Below the pieces are notes generated by a model. That model was not told the DNA's origin and searched no databases. It worked only from the letters and a program-made list of their open reading frames with translations. From DATLZC01 sp037444005 (GTDB lineage Bacteria > Chloroflexota > Dehalococcoidia > DSTF01 > JACRBR01), in the NCBI GenBank assembly GCA_037444005.1, contig JBBING010000047.1, positions 1-16,755 on the forward strand: a DNA stretch of 16,755 bases. Direction: 5' to 3'. A program made the translations under genes and the position numbers. Positions 1-7,334 of the stretch are shown in pieces. How positions within the stretch are numbered: position 1 is the first letter of the stretch; the number at the start of each line of letters is the position of its first letter.

Positions 1-1052
1 GGAATGCCTCCGACTTTGCCGGCGACCACCGGTCGGCCCTTCCACAGCGCCTCGGACACGACCAATCCGAACCCTTCGCGGACCGACTTCTGCAGGACGA
101 CCCGGGCGGCGCGCTGGAAGGCGTTCACTTCCAGATTCCCGACGCCGTTCAAGTTCGAAAGGATGTGGATGGCGAAGTCCTCGCCGGCCCGGCGCACCGT
201 CCGCTCGTACCACGCCCAGCCTTCGGGGTCGTCATGCGCCATCGACGCGATGAGGACGAGATGGACGTACGGATGCCGCTCGCGGACGATGCGGTAGACG
301 TCGATCACCCCGAGCGGGTCCTTCCAGGGGTCGAATCGCGACACCTGAAGGAGGTAGGGGATCGAGGGGTCGACGCCGTAGCGCGAGAGGATCGCGGCGA
401 CGTCCTGGTCGCCGAGAGGGAAGTTCTTCGGGCTCAAGGGGTCGATCGCCGGAGGGACGGCGAAAATCCGCGGACGCTTGAGGTCGTCCTTGGCGTACTC
501 GCGCAGGGTGAAGATGGCGGCGTCGTATAGACCGACATAACGGTGCAGCAGGTCCCACACTTGCACGTGCGCGTCCGTCAGATCGATGTGGCACCGCCAG
601 ATCCAGTAGCGCGAGTCGACCCCGACGCCCTGCTCTCGGATGAAATGCGGGATCGCCGCGGGCTGGGGGTCGTGGATGATGACGAAGTCCCACGGCTCGT
701 CGAACTGTTCCGCGTTCAGCCGGTTGTAGTGGAGCCAGGTGTCCGTCATCTGGGTGGTCCAGTCGACGAACATGCCCTGGAGGCTGTTGTGCATCGCTTT
801 CGTCACCCGGAAGAGCTCGTCGGAGCCGCGGATGACCTGCCATTCGGCGCGCAGGCCGACGTCGTTCATCAACGGGACGAGCGTTCCCAGGATCTCGGCG
901 ACGCCACCGCCGAAGGCGGTCGCGTTGACATGGAGGACGCGGGCCCCTCGCAGGTCGCGCGCCAGCTCCAGAATCTCCTCGACGGGCTCGTCGCCCGCGA
1001 CCTGGCGGTACTCCTCGAGCGAACGTGGCGAGAGGGGCACCGATGTCAGCAC
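1..1052 (-). CDS. treT: TreT-like GT4 glycosyltransferase (trehalose synthase type), 3' end off the window
   Basis: The frame is open from a GTG at 1052 to the left edge: 350 codons without a stop, with the C-terminus missing. The start is fixed by GGAGGT 9 bases upstream, which overlaps the stop of the preceding gene; only 7 bases separate the two. Seen: an N-terminal substrate loop HVNATAFGGGVAEI (residues 41-54), IIHDPQP (126-132), CHIDL (154-158), the phosphate-binding SRFDPWKDP (238-246, R239 and K244), and the GT4 E-X7-E motif with E326 and E334 in REGFGLVVSEALWKG. These match the GT-B family of TreT, which joins NDP-glucose to glucose to make trehalose in the cytoplasm. The exact donor and acceptor are inferred from the family. 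All catalytic landmarks visible here are intact, unlike those of the paralogue just upstream, with which it shares a promoter. Confidence 0.88.
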   Translation of the reverse strand, partial: MLTSVPLSPRSLEEYRQVAGDEPVEEILELARDLRGARVLHVNATAFGGGVAEILGTLVPLMNDVGLRAEWQVIRGSDELFRVTKAMHNSLQGMFVDWTTQMTDTWLHYNRLNAEQFDEPWDFVIIHDPQPAAIPHFIREQGVGVDSRYWIWRCHIDLTDAHVQVWDLLHRYVGLYDAAIFTLREYAKDDLKRPRIFAVPPAIDPLSPKNFPLGDQDVAAILSRYGVDPSIPYLLQVSRFDPWKDPLGVIDVYRIVRERHPYVHLVLIASMAHDDPEGWAWYERTVRRAGEDFAIHILSNLNGVGNLEVNAFQRAARVVLQKSVREGFGLVVSEALWKGRPVVAGKVGGI

Positions 1053-1059
1053 CCGGACG

Positions 1060-2304
1060 CTACCTCCGTTCTCCCATCACATCGGCGAGCACACGCAAGG
1101 TGTCTTCGAGGAAGCGCGTGATGAGGAAGCGGCGCCGCACGAGCTCGTGGCCCCGTTCGCCCAGCCGGCGCGCGAGCTCCCGGTCGCGGATCAGCCGGAC
1201 GATGGCTTCGGCGAAGCCCTCGTCCGTCGTCGGACACAGTCCGGTCTCGCCGTCGATGACCTGCTGTGTCAGCCCGTGCACCGCCGACGCTACGACGGCC
1301 TTCCGCTTCCAGAGGGCGTCCGTGACCCAGAGGCCGAAGCCCTTGGCCAGCGCCTTCTGCAACACGACGTCGGCCGCGCGCTGGAAGACGTTCATCTCCG
1401 TGTTGCCGATTTCGCAGGCCACGAAGAACACGTCCTCGGTCTCGACGGCGATGCGCGCCACTTCGTCGAAGTAGTTGCGCGACATGGGGTCTTCGGGTGG
1501 GCACAGCGGCGCCAACAGGAGCTGGAGGCCGGGCGTCTCCCGGCGCGCCTGCTCGCACACCCGCATCGCCCCCACCATGTCGAAGCCCGGCGCCGTCGGC
1601 GAGATCTGCACCACCAGTGGCCGGGCGGGGTCGACCCCGTATTGCGTCAGCGTCGCCGTCACCACCTCCTCCGAAAGCTCAGTGTTGCGCGGCGACAAGG
1701 GGTCGATAGCGGGCTCGATGATCGTGATCGGCGCCCGGATATCGGGGCGCGCGAACGCGGGCGCGGGGAACACCACCCGGTCGTACCGGTCGACATGCCC
1801 CTTCAGCACCATCCAGACGTCTTCCTGCGCGGTCGAGAGATCGAGGTGGGAGTGCAGGATCCACTTGATGCCGCCGCCCCCGCGCTCCTCGACCCATGTA
1901 CGGATGCCGGCGGGCTGCGGATCGTGCACGATGATGACGTCGAACGGCTCCGCGAGCAACTCGGCGTTGACGGCGCTGTATCGCTCCCAGGTCTCGCACA
2001 TCTCCTGGGTCCAGGGAACGTAGCCGCCCGCGAGTGCGACGTACATCGCCTTCGTGACCGGCAGGAATTCGTCCGACGCCCGCACGGCCTGCCAGCAGGC
2101 GTCGAGGCCGACGTCGGTGAGCAGGGGCACCGACGCGCTCAACAGGTCGGCGACGCCCGTGCTCATGCTGGTCACGCTGAGGTTGAGGACGCGAAGCCCC
2201 TTGAGGGGCCGCGCCAGCTCACGGATGCGCTCGATCTGCGCCTCGCCCACGATGGGCGCGTAGTCGTCTAGCGCTTTCGACGCGAGGGCGAGGGTGCCGT
2301 ACAT
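1060..2304 (-). CDS. TreT-like GT4 paralogue with degenerate active site (probable pseudo-glycosyltransferase)
   Basis: This 414-residue protein aligns along its length with the downstream TreT-like protein. Shared landmarks include VTKAM (83-87), VIIVHDPQPAG (123-133), HSHLDLS (151-157), AIDPLSP (199-205) and NVFQRAADVVLQKAL (305-319). The catalytic signatures are changed. The glycine-rich loop is SVTSMSTGVADL (43-54). The Arg/Lys phosphate-binding segment reads ISPTAPGFDM (234-243), with neither basic residue. E-X7-E reads K321-X7-D329. It is therefore probably inactive as a transferase, and may act as a regulatory or structural partner of its neighbour, by analogy with other active/inactive GT pairs; that role is inference. 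The start has GGAGGT 9 bases upstream. It is first in the operon, and the next gene starts 7 bases after its stop. The frame is intact and the length full, so it is not a simple pseudogene. Confidence 0.87.
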   Translation of the reverse strand: MYGTLALASKALDDYAPIVGEAQIERIRELARPLKGLRVLNLSVTSMSTGVADLLSASVPLLTDVGLDACWQAVRASDEFLPVTKAMYVALAGGYVPWTQEMCETWERYSAVNAELLAEPFDVIIVHDPQPAGIRTWVEERGGGGIKWILHSHLDLSTAQEDVWMVLKGHVDRYDRVVFPAPAFARPDIRAPITIIEPAIDPLSPRNTELSEEVVTATLTQYGVDPARPLVVQISPTAPGFDMVGAMRVCEQARRETPGLQLLLAPLCPPEDPMSRNYFDEVARIAVETEDVFFVACEIGNTEMNVFQRAADVVLQKALAKGFGLWVTDALWKRKAVVASAVHGLTQQVIDGETGLCPTTDEGFAEAIVRLIRDRELARRLGERGHELVRRRFLITRFLEDTLRVLADVMGERR

Positions 2305-2652
2305 GGGGGGTGGACCTCCCTGCCAGCGTGGGACGGCGCGAGTCTGCGGACGCTTCAGGGACGCGCGTGCAGTACAGGCCGCGACGCAGACGCGTCCGGG
2401 TTGTGGCGCCGCAGTTTCGGCCGGAGCGGCGGCCGCGTCCGTCCCCGGCCCTCCTGCACCGGATACTAGGCCCGCGCACCGAGGATGTCAATGAACTCGG
2501 CGCCGAAGGAAGGAGTCACCGGGGCACGCGCGACAGCGTTCGTCGCCGCTGCCGACGATACTGGGTCGTGAGCCGGCGGCCACGGCGCGCGGGCAGGACC
2601 GAGTGGCACTGTCGGGTTTCGGGAACCTCCAAAGGAACGAGGAGCAGCCTCC
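2305..2652. other. Intergenic region between divergent genes; no gene seen
   Basis: These 348 bases hold the leader and promoter of the minus-strand glycosyltransferase operon. I see no convincing gene: frames crossing the region lack a good start and extend antisense into neighbouring genes. The leader can form a local hairpin (arms 2383-2387 and 2392-2396) that would compete with a pairing between 2342-2348 and 2385-2391. No clear promoter for the plus-strand gene at 2653 was found. Confidence 0.6.
2463..2491 (-). promoter_or_regulatory. Sigma-70-type promoter of the glycosyltransferase operon
   Basis: Read on the minus strand: TTGACA (2491-2486), a 17-base spacer, then TAGTAT (2468-2463). 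The -35 is perfect and the -10 matches four of six positions. Predicted transcription starts near 2456, giving a leader of about 150 bases before the ATG at 2304. Confidence 0.7.
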
Positions 2653-2943
2653 ATGACCGGCCAGGGCGCCGATGCCGATTTCGGGGAGCGATTCGGCCAG
2701 TGGTTCGGGTGCTTCGGGGTGGCACCCTTGTTGCTGGTCGTGCCCCTCGTGTACGTCGGCGGCATGATCCAGGCCTGGAACAGCGGCGTCATCTTTGGTC
2801 TCATGTACACCTTGACCCCGTTAGGACCGGTCCTGGCCGCGCTGGCGACGGGGCTGCTCGCCATCCCCTGGCTGGTCGTCGCTGCGGTCCTCGCGACTGT
2901 CGTTTCCGCTGGCGAATGGTTGTGGCGGCGGGTGCGTCGCTAG
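2653..2943 (+). CDS. Small two-helix membrane protein, unknown function
   Basis: This 96-residue protein has a short polar N-terminus (about 1-18), a first hydrophobic segment (about 20-38), a second (about 55-86, possibly kinked at the Pro near 72), and a basic tail WRRVRR. A GAGGAG ribosome binding site lies 8 bases before the ATG, which supports a real gene. I recognise no family. It stands alone on the plus strand between the glycosyltransferase promoter and the convergent ahbB gene, so context gives little hint of function. An antisense frame over 2466-2864 is judged a shadow. The basic C-terminus suggests a cytoplasmic tail by the positive-inside rule. Confidence 0.6.
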   Translation: MTGQGADADFGERFGQWFGCFGVAPLLLVVPLVYVGGMIQAWNSGVIFGLMYTLTPLGPVLAALATGLLAIPWLVVAAVLATVVSAGEWLWRRVRR

Positions 2944-2947
2944 GTAC

Positions 2948-2962
2948 GCGTGGCCCGCACGC
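2948..2962. terminator. Possible short hairpin between convergent genes
   Basis: GCGTG, a five-base loop, then CACGC, sitting in the 20-base gap between the convergent small membrane gene and ahbB. There is no T-tract on either side, so a terminator role is only suggested by position. Confidence 0.25.
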
Positions 2963-2963
2963 A

Positions 2964-3467
2964 CTAAGCCTCGGCCGGCGCGACGGCGGGAGGGCGTTCG
3001 ACGCGGGTGCCGCGCTTCTTGAGCAGCCGCGTGCTGAACAGGATGTCGTGCGGAATATCCTGGATCCCCAGCTCTCGGGCGATGCGATCGACCGTTTCCA
3101 CGACCTCCTCGCGCGTCCGCCCGTGCACCATCGCGAACACCGTGTACGGCCACACGCCATCGTAGCGCGGCCGGTGATAGCAGTGCGACACCTCGGGCCG
3201 CTCCGCGAGCTTGCGCCCGACCTCGCGGATGCGGTCTTCGGGCACGTCCCACACCGACATGCCGTTGGCAGTGATGCCCAGCGCGTAATGGTTCGGGATG
3301 AGCCCGATGCGCTTGATCTTCCCTTCCGCCAGCATCGACCGCACGAGCTCGAGGACTCGGTCCTCGGTCATGCCCAGCTCGGACGCGACGTCGGCGTACG
3401 GCGTCGGCGTCAGGGGCAGGCCGTCCTGGATGGCGAGCAGCACCCGCCGTTCGTCGTCGGTCAGCAT
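2964..3467 (-). CDS. ahbB: Siroheme decarboxylase subunit AhbB (Lrp/AsnC-like fold)
   Basis: This 167-residue protein has an N-terminal winged helix (about 1-58: LTDDERRVLLAIQDGLPLT, then EDRVLELVRSM) and an Lrp-type alpha/beta domain. It carries the AhbB/NirH-type signature GITANGMSVWDV (64-75), SHCYHRPRYDGVWPYTVFAM (94-113) and VHGRTREE (114-121). With AhbA, this family decarboxylates the acetate side chains of siroheme to give 12,18-didecarboxysiroheme, the first step of the alternative haem route; close relatives NirD/L/G/H serve haem d1. Despite the DNA-binding fold it is an enzyme family. Its ATG lies 2 bases after the ahbA stop, so the two are surely co-translated. The last 15 or so residues form an Ala/Pro-rich tail. 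ahbC and ahbD are not in the window, so the final product cannot be read here. Confidence 0.88.
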   Translation of the reverse strand: MLTDDERRVLLAIQDGLPLTPTPYADVASELGMTEDRVLELVRSMLAEGKIKRIGLIPNHYALGITANGMSVWDVPEDRIREVGRKLAERPEVSHCYHRPRYDGVWPYTVFAMVHGRTREEVVETVDRIARELGIQDIPHDILFSTRLLKKRGTRVERPPAVAPAEA

Positions 3468-3469
3468 CG

Positions 3470-3925
3470 TCAGAACTCAAACCTCAGGTCCACGTAGAAC
3501 TCTTCCAGCGTCGGGAGGTTGACCACCGGGAGCCCCGTTTCGCGCTCGATGGTGGCGATCGTGCGCTCGATGGCCTCGGGGTCGTCCGATGAAATCACGA
3601 ACCACATGTTGAGTTCGTGCTCGCGCTCGTAGTTGTGAGAGATGGTGTCGAGCGAGTTCACGAACGCGGCCACCTCGTCGAAGCGTTCGGGGGGCACGCG
3701 CATCGCCGCGAGCGTCCGCTCGCCGCCGAGCTGGGGCGCATTGAGGATGGGCCCGACGCGCGAGAGTGCGCCTGCCTCCAGCAGCCGGCGGATCCGTTCG
3801 ATGACCTCGTCTTCGGAGATGCCCAGCGCCTCGCCCATCTCCGCGAAGGGCCGGTGGGAGACGGGCAAGCCGCCCTGGTAGCGATTCAAAAGGCGGCGGT
3901 CGACGTCGTCCAGCTCAACGGGCAT
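3470..3925 (-). CDS. ahbA: Siroheme decarboxylase subunit AhbA (Lrp/AsnC-like fold)
   Basis: This 151-residue protein has a winged helix (about 1-62, ending in LEAGALSRVGPILNAPQLGG) and an alpha/beta domain. It carries the AhbA/NirD-type signature TLAAMRVPPERFDEVAAFVN (71-90) and SHNYEREHELNMWFVI (96-111), with H97 and Y99 in the conserved SHNY position. In the family, AhbA and AhbB form a heterodimer that removes two acetate carboxyls from siroheme. The ATG lies inside the end of the upstream membrane-protein gene (11-base overlap) with no ribosome binding site of its own, so translation is probably coupled. Assignment to the A rather than the B subunit rests on HNYxRxHxxNxWF, which differs from the HCYxRPxY...WPY form of its partner. 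Confidence 0.88.
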   Translation of the reverse strand: MPVELDDVDRRLLNRYQGGLPVSHRPFAEMGEALGISEDEVIERIRRLLEAGALSRVGPILNAPQLGGERTLAAMRVPPERFDEVAAFVNSLDTISHNYEREHELNMWFVISSDDPEAIERTIATIERETGLPVVNLPTLEEFYVDLRFEF

Positions 3926-4577
3926 CGTAGATGCGGCTGACGGGCCGCTCGGGACGGATGCGGCTCTGCGCCAGCCCCATCACTCTACCACAGAGGAACG
4001 CTGCGGGCAGGGCGACAGCGCCTGTCGTCACCGCCTCCAGCAGGCCGCCGCCGGGGAATGCGAACGCCGCGTGGAGCCGCGCGGCGACCAACAGCGTCCA
4101 CGCCGCCGGCACCGCGAGCGCCCCCGCGAGCCCCGCGAGTCCCGTCATCACGATGTGGTGGGGCCGGATGCGCTCGCCCGTCGTAAACGGCAGCGCGCCG
4201 GCCACGGCGGTCCCCCACGCCGCCCCCAGCGCCACGGCGAGAAGCTGGCCCTCCGCGAACGAAAGGGGCCCCGGCGTGTCGACGACCGACCTCCCGAAGA
4301 TCGCCAGTGGCGCGAACATCGCCTCGACCGCGAGGACGCCCGTGAGCGCCGCGGGCTTCAGCGCTGCCGGCGTGTCCCAGTCACCCGACGCCACCAGCAG
4401 CGCCATCGCCGACCACAGCGACATGATGACGGGAAGCGCCACCATGAACGCGGTCACGACAGCGCCACCGGCGCCCGAGCCCGCCAGCAGCCCAACGAGG
4501 ACCGCGGCGTACACCAGTTGCCCCGCGATCATCAGCGCCGCGAGGCGCGCGTTGTGTTCGAGCTCGAACGAGAACAT
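3915..4577 (-). CDS. Six-helix integral membrane protein linked to ahbAB, unknown function
   Basis: This 220-residue, very hydrophobic protein has about six membrane segments (roughly 12-32, 38-63, 74-95, 108-130, 142-167, 178-200). The short C-terminal tail is Arg-rich (SRIRPERPVSRIYDAR). I recognise no family and no catalytic motif. It overlaps ahbA by 11 bases, which ties it to tetrapyrrole metabolism, for example as a tetrapyrrole or metal transporter or a membrane anchor; this is guilt by association only. Its ATG is 43 bases after the proS stop, so all four minus-strand genes may share a transcript. A GAGAG sits 4 bases before the start. Histidines at 140-141 (RPHHIVM) near the start of the fifth segment could be ligands, but this is speculative. 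Confidence 0.75.
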   Translation of the reverse strand: MFSFELEHNARLAALMIAGQLVYAAVLVGLLAGSGAGGAVVTAFMVALPVIMSLWSAMALLVASGDWDTPAALKPAALTGVLAVEAMFAPLAIFGRSVVDTPGPLSFAEGQLLAVALGAAWGTAVAGALPFTTGERIRPHHIVMTGLAGLAGALAVPAAWTLLVAARLHAAFAFPGGGLLEAVTTGAVALPAAFLCGRVMGLAQSRIRPERPVSRIYDAR

Positions 4578-4620
4578 CGTCTCTCTATCGAAAACGCCCG
4601 CCGGCGCCGGAAGTTGACGC

Positions 4621-6348
4621 TCAGATACGCGCCAGCGGCGCTTCGCGCAGCGCCGACGCGATGCGTTCCACGGCGTGCTGGGGCGCCACCAGCTCCGCCT
4701 CGGTGTCAGCGCGCCGCTTGAACTCGACGGCGCCCTTCTCGATGGTGCGCGGGCTCACCGTGAGGCGAAACGGCAGCCCGATGAGGTCGGCGTCGTTGAA
4801 CTTGACTCCGGGGCGCTCGTCCCGGTCGTCGTACAGCGTTTCGACGCCGGCCGCTTCGAGGTCGTTGACCAGCGCCTCCGCCGCCTCGCGGACATCGGGC
4901 TGGTCGACGCCCAGGGCGACCACGTGGGCGTGGTAGGGCGCGACCGTGAGAGGCCAGACGATGCCCCGCTCGTCGCGGTGCTCCTCGATCACGCCAGCGA
5001 GGATGCGGCCGATGCCGATGCCGTAGCAGCCCATCACGGGGTGACGTTGCGTGCCGTCCTGGGCGAGGAACACCGCGTCCATGGCCTCGGAGTAGATCGT
5101 GCCGAGCTTGAAGACATGCCCCATCTCGATCCCGCGGCGCGATTCGAGCGGCGCCTCGCATCGGGGGCAGGGCGCTCCCGGCGTCGCCAGCGAGATGTCG
5201 GTCACCACGTCGGCCGTCCAGTCGCGGCCGTAGTTGACGTTCTTGAGGTGCACATCCTCCCGGTTCGCGCCCGTCACCAGGTTGTGCGTCTCCACGGCCG
5301 AGTCATCGGCCACGATGCGCACGCCGGGCAGCCGCTCGCGCAGGCCCACCGGGCCCGCAGAGCCCGCCACGAGGCCGTAGGCCTCCACGCGCGCCTCGTC
5401 CATGAAGCGCAGCTCCGCCGCCTTCAAGGCGTTGCGGAGCTTCGTCTCGTTGACCTGCAGGTCTCCCCGGATCGCGACGAAGACGGGCTGGCTGTCGGCC
5501 TCGTAGAAGACCGCCTTCAGCGTCTGGTGATGCGGCACGCCGAGGAACCGCACGAGGTCGTCGATGGTGCGCTGCCCCGGCGTCGCCACCTCTTCGAGGG
5601 GAAGCTGGCGCTCGTCGGGGAGCGCGAGCTTGCGGTGGTCCGCCTTCTCCGTGTTCGCCGCGTAGCCGCAGGCAGGGCACAGGATGACCTCGTCTTCCCC
5701 CACGTCGGTCAGATACATGTACTCCTGGCTGTCCTTCCCGCCGATGGCGCCCGAATCGGCGAGCACCGCGATGGTCGGGAGCCCGCAGCGCTCAAAGGCG
5801 CGGCGATAGGCCTCGCAGACGGCGTCGTAGCTGCGGTCGAGCCCGTCCCAGTCGACATCGAAGCTGTACAGGTCCATCATCGTGAACTCGCGGGTGCGGA
5901 CCAGGCCTCCACGCGGGCGCGGCTCGTCGCGGAACTTCGTCTGAATCTGGTACAGCAGGAGCGGCAGCTCGCGATAGCTCTGGACGTGCCGCTTGAACAG
6001 GTCGACGATGACCTCTTCGTGCGTCGGGCCCAGCACCAGCTCGCGGTCGCGCCGGTCCTTGAGCTGGAACAGGACGTCGCCCATGGACGTGCGGCGGCCC
6101 GACTGCTCCCACAGCTCCGCGGGATGGAGTGCCGGGAGGTGCACCTCCTGTCCGCCGGCGCGGTCCATCTCCTCGCGGACGATCTGCTCGATCTTGCGGA
6201 GCGCGCGCCAGCCGAGCGGGAGGTAGCTGTAGATGCCGGCCGCGAGCTGCGTGACCAGCCCGGCGCGGAGCATGAGCTGGTGGTTCGCCGTCTCCGCCTC
6301 CGCCGGCGCCTGACGGAGCGTCCTTCCGAACAGATGCGACATCCGCAT
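4621..6348 (-). CDS. proS: Prolyl-tRNA synthetase, bacterial type with editing domain
   Basis: This 575-residue class II synthetase charges tRNA-Pro with proline. Seen: the N-terminal MRMSHLFGRTLRQ typical of bacterial ProRS; motif 2 in KFRDEPRPRGGLVRTREFTM (138-157); an inserted YbaK-type editing domain (about 225-405) with K278 in QTLKAVFY and GSAGPVG (329-335); CPACGYAAN (224-232) and CPRC (394-397), a likely zinc knuckle; motif 3 GCYGIGIGR (440-448); and an anticodon-binding domain (about 466-560). The ATG at 6348 is chosen because the family begins here. The open frame continues upstream to 6834, but that part runs antisense through the regulator gene. GGGAG lies about 10 bases before this ATG. 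Its first 15 codons and upstream region are duplicated at 7391-7505. Confidence 0.97.
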   Translation of the reverse strand: MRMSHLFGRTLRQAPAEAETANHQLMLRAGLVTQLAAGIYSYLPLGWRALRKIEQIVREEMDRAGGQEVHLPALHPAELWEQSGRRTSMGDVLFQLKDRRDRELVLGPTHEEVIVDLFKRHVQSYRELPLLLYQIQTKFRDEPRPRGGLVRTREFTMMDLYSFDVDWDGLDRSYDAVCEAYRRAFERCGLPTIAVLADSGAIGGKDSQEYMYLTDVGEDEVILCPACGYAANTEKADHRKLALPDERQLPLEEVATPGQRTIDDLVRFLGVPHHQTLKAVFYEADSQPVFVAIRGDLQVNETKLRNALKAAELRFMDEARVEAYGLVAGSAGPVGLRERLPGVRIVADDSAVETHNLVTGANREDVHLKNVNYGRDWTADVVTDISLATPGAPCPRCEAPLESRRGIEMGHVFKLGTIYSEAMDAVFLAQDGTQRHPVMGCYGIGIGRILAGVIEEHRDERGIVWPLTVAPYHAHVVALGVDQPDVREAAEALVNDLEAAGVETLYDDRDERPGVKFNDADLIGLPFRLTVSPRTIEKGAVEFKRRADTEAELVAPQHAVERIASALREAPLARI

Positions 6349-6420
6349 CACGAGCCATCTCCCTCGAGCGCGTCTTCGACGTCCCAACTGTACCCGAACC
6401 GCCCCCGTTCGGAGTAGCGC
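6306..6420. repeat. Direct repeat R1: proS 5' end and upstream region
   Basis: These 115 bases match 7391-7505 in the same orientation at a constant offset of 1085, with three mismatches (6309, 6324 and 6364), about 97% identity. The segment covers the first 14-15 codons of proS plus 72 bases of its upstream region. Together with R2 it brackets the arsR/SRPBCC pair. Confidence 0.95.
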
Positions 6421-6489
6421 GGCGGCGATGATGGCTGACCCGCCGCCGCGGGAACGGTGGCTATGCCGAGCGGCGGGAGGTCCCTGCAG

Positions 6490-6519
6490 TTGACACGTAA
6501 GTAAACGCTTACCTATACT
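6490..6519 (+). promoter_or_regulatory. arsR promoter with operator-like inverted repeat in the spacer
   Basis: TTGACA (6490-6495), an 18-base spacer, then TATACT (6514-6519). Within the spacer is GTAAG-N6-CTTAC (6497-6512), an inverted repeat well placed for an ArsR dimer to block RNA polymerase. Only 9 bases separate the -10 from the arsR ATG at 6529, and no ribosome binding site fits between, so the mRNA is probably leaderless. Confidence 0.8.
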
Positions 6520-6528
6520 TGCCGAGTC

Positions 6529-6852
6529 ATGAAGGTCGCAGACCAGGAGGCCGCGGTCTTTGACGCGATCAGCCATCCCGGGCGGCGCCGAATGCTGGAC
6601 CTCCTGGCACAGGGTGAGCAGCCCGTCCGTGCCATTGCGGCGCACTTCGCGATGAGCCGTCCGGCTGTATCCCAACACCTTCGTGTCCTGCTCAAGGCTG
6701 GGCTCGTGACCCAGCAGCGGCTTGGACGCGAGAGACGCTATCGCCTCGCGCCTGAGAGGCTCATCCCAGTACGAGACTGGGTGGCGCACTATGAGCGGTT
6801 CTGGGATGACCACCTGCAACGACTTCAGAAGCACCTATCGAAGGAGGAGTGA
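6529..6852 (+). CDS. ArsR/SmtB-family winged-helix repressor
   Basis: This 107-residue regulator starts with VFDAISHPGRRRMLDLL (10-26), the usual ArsR opening. It continues with a winged helix-turn-helix whose recognition helix lies in SRPAVSQHLRVLLKAGLV (44-61) and a wing at QQRLGRERRYRL (62-73). There is no cysteine at all, so the classical metal-sensing thiol sites are absent. It belongs instead with the ArsR proteins that travel with SRPBCC/AHSA1 genes, whose ligands are mostly unknown. It overlaps the downstream gene as TGATG, so the pair is translationally coupled. Autorepression through the inverted repeat at 6497-6512 is likely. Base composition is lower in GC than its neighbours (a 60-base sample at 6781-6840 is 57%, against 72% at 8821-8880), consistent with transfer. 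Confidence 0.92.
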   Translation: MKVADQEAAVFDAISHPGRRRMLDLLAQGEQPVRAIAAHFAMSRPAVSQHLRVLLKAGLVTQQRLGRERRYRLAPERLIPVRDWVAHYERFWDDHLQRLQKHLSKEE

Positions 6853-7280
6853 TGACTGGGACAATCCGGAGGGAGATCGTGCTTGCCCACTCGCGGGACG
6901 AAGTCTGGCGAGCTCTGACCGACAGTGAGGACCTTGCCGAGTGGCTGCTACCCAACGACTTTGTTCCACGCGTTGGCCACCGGTTCACGTTTCGGACGGA
7001 CCCAAATCCTCGGGTAGGCTTTGACGGCTTCGTGCACTGTGAGGTAATCGAGTGCGAACCGCCAAGTCGGCTCGCGTATTCGTGGACGGGAGGGGGAATC
7101 GACACTCGAGTAAGCTTCCGGCTCGAACCGGAGGGCAACGGGACACGCCTCTTCTTTGAGCAATCCGGTTTTGACCTGTCCCAGCCGTGGGGCGAGACGG
7201 CGCTTCGAGGCGCGGAGGCCGGCTGGGCAAGGATGCTCGAGCGGCTAGCTCATGTGCTCGCGGGCGCAAGCCGACCCTAG
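6852..7280 (+). CDS. SRPBCC / AHSA1-like ligand-binding protein
   Basis: This protein of about 142 residues has the AHSA1 pattern: an opening strand IRREIVLAHSRDEVWRALTD, then EDLAEWLLPNDFVPRVGHRF, CEVIECEPPSRLAYSW, VSFRLEPEGNGTRLFFEQSG and a C-terminal amphipathic helix (GAEAGWARMLERLAHVL). Such proteins form a helix-grip cavity for hydrophobic ligands; the ligand is not readable from sequence. The ATG at 6852 overlaps the regulator's stop and has GGAGG 4 bases upstream. A GTG 3 bases earlier is a weaker alternative. The 3' end is followed by a minus-strand copy of the proS upstream region, which could drive antisense transcription back into this gene. Confidence 0.88.
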   Translation: MTGTIRREIVLAHSRDEVWRALTDSEDLAEWLLPNDFVPRVGHRFTFRTDPNPRVGFDGFVHCEVIECEPPSRLAYSWTGGGIDTRVSFRLEPEGNGTRLFFEQSGFDLSQPWGETALRGAEAGWARMLERLAHVLAGASRP

Positions 7281-7334
7281 ATCGTCACACAGGGCTTGGA
7301 CTTCGATGTCTTGGGGGACGCATTGCGCTCCTCG

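Noticed and set aside
739..2271. A 510-codon plus-strand frame opposite the glycosyltransferases.
   Set aside because: Antisense shadow; both minus-strand genes have clear family motifs and ribosome binding sites.
2466..2864. A 132-codon minus-strand frame overlapping the small membrane gene.
   Set aside because: No ribosome binding site, no domain, and it contains the glycosyltransferase promoter; the plus-strand frame is better supported.
4675..6417. A 580-codon plus-strand open frame opposite proS.
   Set aside because: Antisense shadow of proS with no recognisable domain or start signal.
6349..6834. A 162-codon in-frame N-terminal extension of proS.
   Set aside because: It runs antisense through the well-supported arsR gene, has no ProRS homology, and the family starts at MRMSHLF.
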